A DNA stretch of 9,223 bases from Gammaproteobacteria bacterium (GTDB taxonomy: Bacteria; Pseudomonadota; Gammaproteobacteria; Methylococcales; Methylomonadaceae). Position numbers and translations under genes: made by a program. The stretch is from assembly GCA_024276805.1 (NCBI GenBank), contig JAJRWJ010000248.1, positions 1-9,223 on the forward strand, given 5' to 3'. Shown here piece after piece: positions 1 through 5,394 of the stretch (position 1 is the stretch's first letter; each line of letters starts with the position of its first letter). Under the pieces are notes generated by a model. The model was not told the DNA's origin and made no database searches. It saw nothing but the letters and a program-made list of their open reading frames with translations.

Positions 1-633
1 CGCACCATTTACGATAATGTCCGCAAATTCATCAAATACACCCTGACCAGCAACGCCGGCGAGATCTACGTCATGCTTTTCGCTCCTTTCCTGGGGATGC
101 CCCTGCCTCTGACGGCGCTCCAGATTCTGTGGATCAACCTGGTCACGGATGGCTTGCCTGGACTGGCCCTGAGCGTGGAGCAGCCCGAGCGGGACACCAT
201 GCAGCGCAAACCTTACACTCCCAATGAAAGTGTCTTTGCCCGGGGGATGGGCGCCCATATTTTGTGGGTCGGGCTTCTGATGGGGCTGGTCGCCCTGGGG
301 ATCGGTTTCTGGGGTTGGAGAACCAATAACCCTTATTGGCCTACAATGGTCTTTACCACCATCACGCTCTCACAAATGGGCCACGCCCTGGCTGTTCGTT
401 CGGAGCGAGAATCGCTCTTCAAGTTGGGGTTATTCTCCAACAAACTGCTCTTGTCCGCGGTCACTTTGACTTTTGTGTTACAGCTTGGCATCACCTATTG
501 GGAACCGGCCCAGTCCTGGTTTGGCACCATGTCGCTGCCGCCCTTTGAGCTGGCGATCAGCCTTGGGTCGAGCACCGTTGTCTTTGGTGCTGTAGAAGTC
601 GAAAAATGGTTCAAGCGACGCAATAGCTCCTGA
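1..633 (+). CDS. Cation-transporting P-type ATPase, C-terminal part (Ca2+-type, 5' truncated by window edge)
   Basis: The reading frame is open from the first base and ends at TGA 631-633, giving the last 210 residues of a P-type ATPase. It begins inside the signature after the phosphorylation domain (RTIYDNVRKF, residues 1-10). TM5 follows with TSNAGEI (16-22), then TM6 with ILWINLVTDGLP (42-53). Asn18, Glu21, Asn46, Thr49 and Asp50 line up with calcium-binding residues of TM5 and TM6 in SERCA-type (IIA) pumps. The TM8 position that is Glu in SERCA appears to be Gln125 (TLSQMGHAL), as in pumps with a single ion site. The known family role is ATP-driven cation export across the plasma membrane. 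Hydrophobic segments continue to about residue 200, so the C-terminal cation-ATPase domain is complete. The catalytic DKTGT and nucleotide-binding domains lie upstream, outside the window. GC is visibly higher here than in the following genes. Ca2+ is the most likely ion, but Mn2+ or others cannot be excluded. Confidence 0.93.
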   Translation, partial: RTIYDNVRKFIKYTLTSNAGEIYVMLFAPFLGMPLPLTALQILWINLVTDGLPGLALSVEQPERDTMQRKPYTPNESVFARGMGAHILWVGLLMGLVALGIGFWGWRTNNPYWPTMVFTTITLSQMGHALAVRSERESLFKLGLFSNKLLLSAVTLTFVLQLGITYWEPAQSWFGTMSLPPFELAISLGSSTVVFGAVEVEKWFKRRNSS

Positions 634-635
634 GA

Positions 636-1916
636 ATGCTGATGTTATCCGATATTCTTCTAATTGGTGTCCTCATCCTGCTGAATGGCTTTTTCGCGGC
701 GGCTGAGATGGCTTTGGTAACAGTCCGAAAAACTCGTCTGAAGGCTTTGTCAGAAAGTGGCGATCAACGGGCGAGTTCGGCGTTGCATATCCAAAACAAT
801 CCTGGGAATTTTCTTTCCACCGTCCAGATTGGGATCACTCTGGTAGGCACCGCGGCATCGGCCGTCGGCGGAGTTGGCATTGTTCGCTTTCTTGCACCCT
901 GGATTGCCGGTTTCCCTGTACTGGCGCCCTATGCCGAAGGAATTGCCCTGACTGGGGTTATTGTACTGATTGCCTATTTCACCCTGGTATTTGGCGAGTT
1001 GGCGCCCAAACGATTGGCTTTGTTGAACGCTGAGAAGATTGCGCTAAAACTTTCCAGACCGTTAAACATCCTTTCTCGGCTCATGTATCTACCCATGAGG
1101 ATTTTGTCTGGTTCGACGGAGCAGGTATTGAACCTGATCGGAGTTGAACGACACAATATTCCGTCTACCAGCCCAGAAGAAATCGAATTACTGGTCAAAC
1201 AGGGAGCTGCTGAGGGTGTTATCCAACCATCAGAAGAGAGATTGATCAGCAGTATCTTTGATTACACCACGCGCTGTTTGTATGACGTGATGACACCTCG
1301 GACAGTAATCATCGCATTTGAAGAGAAAACACTTACTCCGGTTGCACTTGAAATCGCCAAGCGTATTGGTTATTCCCGCTACCCTGTTTACAGAGACACC
1401 ATTGATCAAGCAATAGGATTTGTGCACATCAAAGACCTTATTGTGGCAAGCGAAAGTGCCAATCTTGGTCAATATTGCCGCCCAATTCGCTTCATCCCCG
1501 GCAATATTTCACTTCCAAGAGCCTTTGATATCTTGGCGGAAGCAGGCAGTCACATAGCAATTGTTGTGGACGAATTCGGCGGGACACACGGATTGTTAAC
1601 CCTTGAAGACCTGCTGGAAGAAATTGTTGTGGAGATCGAAGACGAACATAGTCCTGTTTCCCATTCCTTTGTGCGAGAGTCTGAAGGTGAATGGATCGTA
1701 CCCGGGCAAACCTCGATACTTGAAGTCAGAGATTTACTAAACGTGAAGTTCCAATCCATGGGTAAGTATAAAACGGTTGCCGGATTTATTATGGCGGAAT
1801 TGGGTTTCGTGCCTGTTGAGGGAGACCAGGTTCACAAATTCGGCTATACATTTACGGTCCGCAAACGTAAAAGGCTGCGCATTATTGAAGTTGGAATAAC
1901 AAGCGCCCTAACCTGA
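636..1916 (+). CDS. CNNM/CorC-HlyC family membrane protein with CBS pair
   Basis: This 426-residue protein has the full family architecture. An N-terminal DUF21/CNNM transmembrane domain (about 1-175) carries the typical NGFFAAAEMALVTVRKTRL opening and FGELAPKRLAL (119-129). A CBS pair follows (about 215-335: DVMTPRTVIIAF, GYSRYPVY, VDEFGGTHGLLTLEDLLEEI). A C-terminal CorC/HlyC transporter-associated domain ends the protein (about 345-425: GEWIVPGQTSILEVRDLL). Members are linked to Mg2+/Co2+ efflux or resistance; older annotations say hemolysin, which is probably misleading. The start ATG lies 2 bp after the ATPase stop and no clear Shine-Dalgarno is visible, so translational coupling to the pump gene is likely. 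An ATG two codons later (642) is an alternative start. The tight junction suggests that pump and CNNM protein are co-transcribed. CBS domains typically bind adenine nucleotides, so nucleotide-dependent regulation is a family-based inference. Confidence 0.93.
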   Translation: MLMLSDILLIGVLILLNGFFAAAEMALVTVRKTRLKALSESGDQRASSALHIQNNPGNFLSTVQIGITLVGTAASAVGGVGIVRFLAPWIAGFPVLAPYAEGIALTGVIVLIAYFTLVFGELAPKRLALLNAEKIALKLSRPLNILSRLMYLPMRILSGSTEQVLNLIGVERHNIPSTSPEEIELLVKQGAAEGVIQPSEERLISSIFDYTTRCLYDVMTPRTVIIAFEEKTLTPVALEIAKRIGYSRYPVYRDTIDQAIGFVHIKDLIVASESANLGQYCRPIRFIPGNISLPRAFDILAEAGSHIAIVVDEFGGTHGLLTLEDLLEEIVVEIEDEHSPVSHSFVRESEGEWIVPGQTSILEVRDLLNVKFQSMGKYKTVAGFIMAELGFVPVEGDQVHKFGYTFTVRKRKRLRIIEVGITSALT

Positions 1917-1952
1917 TTGGCACCACAGCAAAATGGGCCAAGGAATGAAAAT

Positions 1953-2741
1953 ATGATCGAATTTGAACACACCATCTTTATCATCTTGCTACTGAGTGGA
2001 ATACTCAATGCTAAGCCCCCGCGACAACGATGGGCAACATTGTCAATTTTGGCTGGGGCTTTGCTTGTGTTCTTGCCGCCGGCTCGTCAAATACAAATAC
2101 CTTGGGAGATGATTTTGGGGCTGGTTATTCCATTGCTATTATGGCAAAATGTTCGTAGAATTATCAACTCGGATTGGCGTGGCTGGGGCAGCACCATCCT
2201 CTGGGGAATTACGGCACTGATCTTCAGTTTTGTCCTTTGGCTTATTGGTGCGCTAAATTGGTCTGGCGCTTTGTTGTTTGGCGTGATTGTCGCCAGCATG
2301 ATATGGAGGGCCGGAGAACCTGAGGCTGAGGCAAGCTACATGAGCCAGATGGGGACACTAACCCTGATCTTTTTGCTAACGGAGGTCGATGCAGCCATCC
2401 AATCTCCCAATTATTATTTAGGAGGGATTTTCAGCGCCGCGTTTTTGGGGGTGGGTACTGCTTTGTTTGCTCTGTACTTGCTCCAAAAGGTTTCTCCCCG
2501 ACTATACCCATGGATTGGTATTGGACAGGTATACGCAGCCTACTGGTTCTCGTACTTAGTTGGGGTATCAGCGGTCACCGCAGCCTTGATTAGTGTAATG
2601 ACCTTTGTGTGGCTAAATCAATATTGCCAGATTGGCTCTCGTGTAAAACCATTACCGGCTCCACTGAACTCCTGGGGCGGGTTCAGCTTTGTTCTGGGTT
2701 TGTTTCTGCTACTGGGTTGGCAAGCCCATCAACCAGTTTAA
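1953..2741 (+). CDS. Cation:proton antiporter-like integral membrane protein, N-terminal segment (ends at in-frame TAA)
   Basis: This encodes 262 very hydrophobic residues with about eight membrane segments. ATG 1953 is preferred over the in-frame TTG at 1917 because AAGGA (1940-1944) sits 8 bases upstream of it. The opening (LSGILNAKPPRQRWATLSILAGALLVFLPP), IPWEMILGLVIPLLLWQN (49-66) and YLVGVSAVTAALISV (201-215) resemble the scaffold of CPA-type Na+/H+ exchangers. The usual Asn-Asp or Asp-Asp transport motif is not evident; the nearest acidic residues in the corresponding stretch are Glu144 and Asp146 (LLTEVDAAI). Antiport activity is therefore uncertain. The frame stops at TAA 2739-2741 after GWQAHQPV, but coding-like hydrophobic sequence continues in the same frame to 3035, so this is probably the larger part of one broken or split gene. 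It begins 36 bp after the CorC-like gene and is likely in the same operon. The family call rests on remembered resemblance and is moderate. Confidence 0.65.
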   Translation: MIEFEHTIFIILLLSGILNAKPPRQRWATLSILAGALLVFLPPARQIQIPWEMILGLVIPLLLWQNVRRIINSDWRGWGSTILWGITALIFSFVLWLIGALNWSGALLFGVIVASMIWRAGEPEAEASYMSQMGTLTLIFLLTEVDAAIQSPNYYLGGIFSAAFLGVGTALFALYLLQKVSPRLYPWIGIGQVYAAYWFSYLVGVSAVTAALISVMTFVWLNQYCQIGSRVKPLPAPLNSWGGFSFVLGLFLLLGWQAHQPV

Positions 2742-2765
2742 ATTCTTTTATTAACAGAAGTAATT

Positions 2766-3035
2766 ATGGGAACTTTGCTCGGTTTGCTCATTTTCTGGGT
2801 GGGACGGAGATGGAATATAGCCGCATTCCATAAAGAACAGACGTATTGGATGGCCGGAGCGAAAGTAGCTTTATTGTTATTTTCAGCTCTATTGCTCTGG
2901 CCCCGCAACACGTTATACAATCCCATCCAATTCGCAGTGGCTATTGGAACGGCTGTTTTTGTGATCGGTTTTTCACATGCGGGCCTTTCTCACTATTTTC
3001 CCCGGGGGGTATACGAAAAGAATATTTCCCCGTAA
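2766..3035 (+). CDS. C-terminal segment of the antiporter-like protein (same frame after TAA), or separate small membrane protein
   Basis: From ATG 2766 this gives 89 residues with about three membrane segments: GTLLGLLIFWVG near the start, AKVALLLFSALLLWP, and AVAIGTAVFVIGF. It ends at TAA 3033-3035. It is in the same frame as the gene ending at 2741. The eight codons between them read ILLLTEVI, hydrophobic and free of further stops, so joining the two gives a continuous helix-rich protein of about 360 residues. That is a more natural length for an exchanger-like membrane domain than 262. If it is translated separately, the only ribosome-site candidate is a weak GAAG at 2757-2760. I read it as the downstream half of a gene interrupted by one stop codon; an independent small membrane protein made by re-initiation is the alternative. 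No family can be named from this part alone. Confidence 0.5.
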   Translation: MGTLLGLLIFWVGRRWNIAAFHKEQTYWMAGAKVALLLFSALLLWPRNTLYNPIQFAVAIGTAVFVIGFSHAGLSHYFPRGVYEKNISP

Positions 3036-3082
3036 TTACAACGATTGGTATACGATGTTTCACAAACGTTTAATGCCAGTCT

Positions 3083-3104
3083 GTTACCGTTATCGAACGG
3101 TGGC
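3083..3104 (+). promoter_or_regulatory. Hairpin in the leader of the PII/CBS gene
   Basis: Arms GTTACCGTT (3083-3091) and AACGGTGGC (3096-3104) pair over 9 bp, including two G-U pairs, around an ATCG loop. The central ACCGTT/AACGGT part is a perfect inverted repeat and could also be an operator. It lies in the 116-bp gap between 3035 and 3152, the longest gap so far in the gene run. No T-tract follows, so it is not a standard intrinsic terminator. I found no convincing -35/-10 pair around it. The role is unknown: operator, leader structure or mRNA stabiliser are all possible. Confidence 0.4.
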
Positions 3105-3151
3105 GGTAATTAGCGTAACTTATCTATAGCTTAAAGTACAAGGAGAAAAAA

Positions 3152-3760
3152 ATGTCAAGCTTACTGCTCGTTATATTGAATGACACCAGCATATTGCCAG
3201 ACTTGTTGGGAGTTTGGCGAGAAATTGGTGTTCCGGGCACCACCATCCTGAAAAGTGCTGGTGGTCATGCCTCTCGTAACTGGCTTAGCCGGGTCGGGTT
3301 AGGCGCAATCAACAATCTTTTTGAAACCAGAGAGGTTGAAACCCGCACGCTGATGGCGGTCTTCGATGATGAAGAATTATTAGCCCAAGCAATTGCTGAA
3401 GCCGAACGTATTGTGGGGGGCTTTGATCGACCTAATAGCGGGGTGGTGCTAGTACTGCCAGTTTCGCAAACGATTGGGGTATACAAAACATCTCCCAAGA
3501 CTCCACAGGAGGTATCCCCACCAGTGCTTAGGTCAGATTGGTCTGTTCTTCGCCACACTCCCGTAGAATCTATCGATTCTCTCTTAAGTCTGGAACCAAC
3601 CATTGTGTCTGCTGAAACACAATTAGAAGATGTCGCCCGAGCTATGTTAGCACACCCTAAGGTGCATCTTGCATCAGTGGTTGCGGATAGCGGACGTTTA
3701 ATTGGATTATTAAAATTGGATGCGCTGGCTGACAATCTGTTTTTTCATATCTTGCCATAA
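3152..3760 (+). CDS. PII-like signalling domain fused to a first CBS motif (ends at in-frame TAA)
   Basis: The product is 202 residues. ATG 3152 has a strong AAGGAG (3140-3145) with 6-base spacing. Residues 1-112 follow the PII fold pattern: strand LLLVILND, helix to REIGVPGTTILKSAGG, a T-loop region (about 36-60), strand ETRTLMAVFDDEEL, helix QAIAEAERIVG, then DRPNSGVVLVLPVSQTIGVYK, which parallels the end of canonical PII. The uridylylated T-loop Tyr is not evident, so this is PII-like rather than GlnB/GlnK. After a linker (113-140), residues about 145-202 form a CBS motif (TIVSAETQLEDVARAM, ASVVADSGRLIGLLKLDAL). PII and CBS modules usually bind adenine nucleotides and control transporters or enzymes. 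A cytoplasmic regulator of the permease encoded just downstream is the natural inference. The frame stops at TAA 3758-3760, yet a second CBS motif continues in the same frame, so the protein looks prematurely ended. Confidence 0.75.
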   Translation: MSSLLLVILNDTSILPDLLGVWREIGVPGTTILKSAGGHASRNWLSRVGLGAINNLFETREVETRTLMAVFDDEELLAQAIAEAERIVGGFDRPNSGVVLVLPVSQTIGVYKTSPKTPQEVSPPVLRSDWSVLRHTPVESIDSLLSLEPTIVSAETQLEDVARAMLAHPKVHLASVVADSGRLIGLLKLDALADNLFFHILP

Positions 3761-3784
3761 GAATTCCTTAGTGAGATCACAGAT

Positions 3785-4036
3785 TTGGAAAAATTAATGG
3801 ATTATGCTGACAAGACGCGCATGCTGACCGCCCAAGATGCCATGACGCCGCCGGTTTGGGTCAAACGAGGTGAGACAGTTGCAGAAGCATTCAAACGAAT
3901 GCATGATAATAAATTGCCAGGATTGCCATTGGTCAATGACCTTTACCATGTCGTTGGTTACATCAACCTGTTGGAGCTATTGTCACTGTGCATTCAGGTG
4001 AAAAATGGCGCCGACCTTTCGGAGGAGAAAAAATGA
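3785..4036 (+). CDS. Second CBS motif, same frame as the PII/CBS gene; split C-terminal half or small CBS protein
   Basis: TTG 3785 or, more likely if made separately, ATG 3797 (GGA at 3787-3789, 7-base spacing) opens a protein of 83 or 79 residues ending at TGA 4034-4036. It holds one complete CBS motif: TAQDAMTPPVWVKRGETVAE, AFKRMHDNKLPGLPLVND, YHVVGYINLLELLSL. It is in the same frame as the gene ending at 3760. The eight codons between them (EFLSEITD) run smoothly into LEKLMDYADKTRM, which looks like the linker helix between paired CBS motifs. Joined, 3152-4036 would encode about 294 residues: a PII-like domain plus a full CBS pair. A single GAA-to-TAA change at 3758 would explain the split. 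Its stop overlaps the next start (ATGA at 4033-4036). Alternatively, two separate polypeptides may assemble into one Bateman module. Confidence 0.7.
   Translation: MEKLMDYADKTRMLTAQDAMTPPVWVKRGETVAEAFKRMHDNKLPGLPLVNDLYHVVGYINLLELLSLCIQVKNGADLSEEKK
4021..4036 (+). promoter_or_regulatory. Strong ribosome-binding site and ATGA overlap coupling the CBS gene to the permease
   Basis: GGAGGAG (4021-4027) lies 5 bases upstream of ATG 4033, inside the last codons of the CBS gene. The permease start and the CBS stop share ATGA. This fixes the permease start at 4033 rather than the in-frame GTG at 3988, and implies translational coupling between regulator and transporter. Confidence 0.85.
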
Positions 4037-5292
4037 ACCCCATTTGGTTAGCTGGCAGCATTTTCCTGTTGACTTATGCCTTCATTGTCAGCGAAAGAAT
4101 ACATCGCACAATATCTGCACTCTTGGGTGGGCTGGCGATGATTCTCTTTGTACTACCACAAGAGCAGGCATTCCATTCCATTGATTGGAACGTGATTTTC
4201 CTCCTGGCTGGCATGATGATTATAGCCAATGTCTTAAAAGAGACCGGGGTATTCCAGTGGATTGCCTTGCAAGCAGTTCGTTTGGGGAGGGGAGATCCTT
4301 TTCGAGTGCTGATCCTTCTTTCACTCATCACTGCTTTTTCCTCAGCGCTATTGGATAATGTAACCACTGTGATCTTAATCGCTCCGGTGACTTTATTTGT
4401 AGCCTCAACGTTGCGGGTCAGTCCCATACCTTTCCTGATTGCTGAAATATTGGCATCCAACATTGGAGGTATGGCAACCCTGATTGGTGACCCTCCCAAC
4501 ATCTTGATTGGCAGCGCAGCCAACATCGATTTTGTGACCTTCGCCGCGAATATGGGTCCGATCTCCCTTGTCATCCTGCTGGCTTTCATTGGTTTGGCCC
4601 GCTTTTTGTTCAAAAAAGAGCTGACTGTCCAAGGTCAATCCGGCATAGACATTACTGAATTGGATACATCCGCGCTGATAACTGATCCTGTTTTGCTACG
4701 CAAATCATTGATTGTCACAACGGGAGTTATCTTGGTGTTTTTGTTGCATAGTGCATTGCACTTGGAACCTGCAACCATCGCCTTGACTGGGGCAACCCTT
4801 TTGATGCTTTGGAGCAAAACTGATCCCCATTATGCGCTGCGCGATATAGAATGGACAACGCTATTCTTTTTCTTTGGATTATTCATTACGGTAGAGGCCG
4901 TTGTTGAAGTAGGGTTGATCGAAATTATTGCTGATGCAGCTTTGCGCTTAACTGGGGGCAACTTGGCCCTGACGTCCATGCTGCTGATCTGGTTTTCGGC
5001 GATTGCATCCGGCATTGTTGACAACATCCCTTATACGGCTACCATGATCCCAATCGTAAAAAATTTGGCCCAAGTCATGCCTGCGGATATCCTGTGGTGG
5101 TCGCTGGCGTTGGGGGCGGATTTAGGCGGTAATCTAACCCTGGTGGGTGCAGCCGCCAATGTGGTCGTAGTCAGTCTTGCTGAGAAAAGTGGCCACCCAA
5201 TCAGTTTTAGGCGCTTTCTGGGTTATGGCGCTATTACAACTGTGATGTCCCTGATCCTGGCAAGCGGATACGTTTGGTTGCGCTATCTCTAA
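4033..5292 (+). CDS. ArsB/NhaD-like permease (SLC13/ion transporter superfamily)
   Basis: This 419-residue inner-membrane protein has about 11-12 hydrophobic segments. It shows the internal duplication typical of the ion transporter superfamily. Half one has SSALLDNVTTVILIAPVT (103-120) and ASNIGGMATLIGDPPNILIG (141-160). Half two has ASGIVDNIPYTATMIP (325-340) and GADLGGNLTLVGAAANVV (361-378). These paired (L/V)DN and GG..TL.G...N motifs mark re-entrant substrate-binding hairpins in ArsB, NhaD, CitM/SLC13 and P-protein relatives. The substrate cannot be decided: arsenite, Na+/H+ exchange and dicarboxylate or other anions are all known in related families. No arsR, arsC or arsA gene is in the window, so an arsenic role has no contextual support. 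Length and both motif sets are intact, so it should be functional. It overlaps the CBS gene by 4 bp and is the most likely target of the PII/CBS regulator. Confidence 0.9.
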   Translation: MNPIWLAGSIFLLTYAFIVSERIHRTISALLGGLAMILFVLPQEQAFHSIDWNVIFLLAGMMIIANVLKETGVFQWIALQAVRLGRGDPFRVLILLSLITAFSSALLDNVTTVILIAPVTLFVASTLRVSPIPFLIAEILASNIGGMATLIGDPPNILIGSAANIDFVTFAANMGPISLVILLAFIGLARFLFKKELTVQGQSGIDITELDTSALITDPVLLRKSLIVTTGVILVFLLHSALHLEPATIALTGATLLMLWSKTDPHYALRDIEWTTLFFFFGLFITVEAVVEVGLIEIIADAALRLTGGNLALTSMLLIWFSAIASGIVDNIPYTATMIPIVKNLAQVMPADILWWSLALGADLGGNLTLVGAAANVVVVSLAEKSGHPISFRRFLGYGAITTVMSLILASGYVWLRYL

Positions 5293-5313
5293 AATGAAAC
5301 CTGGCACTACCTA

Positions 5314-5353
5314 CCGTAAAATCTTTTTCATGCCTTTGGAAAAGGTTTTACGG
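5314..5353 (+). promoter_or_regulatory. Long hairpin between the permease and antiporter genes
   Basis: Bases 5314-5329 pair with 5338-5353 over 16 consecutive positions, 14 Watson-Crick and 2 G-U, around the loop ATGCCTTT (5330-5337). The outer CCGTAAAA/TTTTACGG part is a perfect 8-bp inverted repeat. The hairpin starts 22 bases after the permease stop and ends 41 bases before the antiporter start. No run of T follows on the + strand (AGTCTGTAATC), so a classical intrinsic terminator is not clear. A transcript-end or stabilising structure, an attenuator, or a DNA-binding palindrome for a regulator of the antiporter are the options. Confidence 0.6.
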
Positions 5354-5394
5354 AGTCTGTAATCACCTAAAAGAATAATAGGATTGGAGTTTTC

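Noticed and set aside
1917..1952. TTG 1917 as the start of the antiporter-like protein
   Set aside because: The 12 added residues (MAPQQNGPRNEN) are polar and have no ribosome site, whereas ATG 1953 has AAGGA 8 bases upstream.
3036..3151. Promoter candidates such as TTGGTA (3045-3050) and TATCTATAG (3121-3129)
   Set aside because: No -35/-10 pair with acceptable spacing and match could be formed, so no promoter is claimed.
2529..3483. Recurring GTATAC palindromes (near 2530, 3009, 3048 and 3480)
   Set aside because: These are six-base matches at irregular spacing, two of them inside coding sequence; there is no larger shared unit or array structure.
3265..3735. Minus-strand open frame of 156 codons opposite the PII/CBS gene
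   Set aside because: The plus strand has a strong ribosome site and a PII/CBS pattern; the antisense translation is low in structure and shows no family resemblance.
3988..4032. GTG 3988 as an upstream start for the permease
   Set aside because: It would add a hydrophilic, non-family N-terminus read inside the CBS gene, while ATG 4033 has GGAGGAG at ideal spacing and a typical hydrophobic start.
4074..4613. Minus-strand open frame of 179 codons opposite the permease gene
   Set aside because: It covers the strongly conserved first half of the permease. Antisense of membrane-protein codons often gives such open frames.
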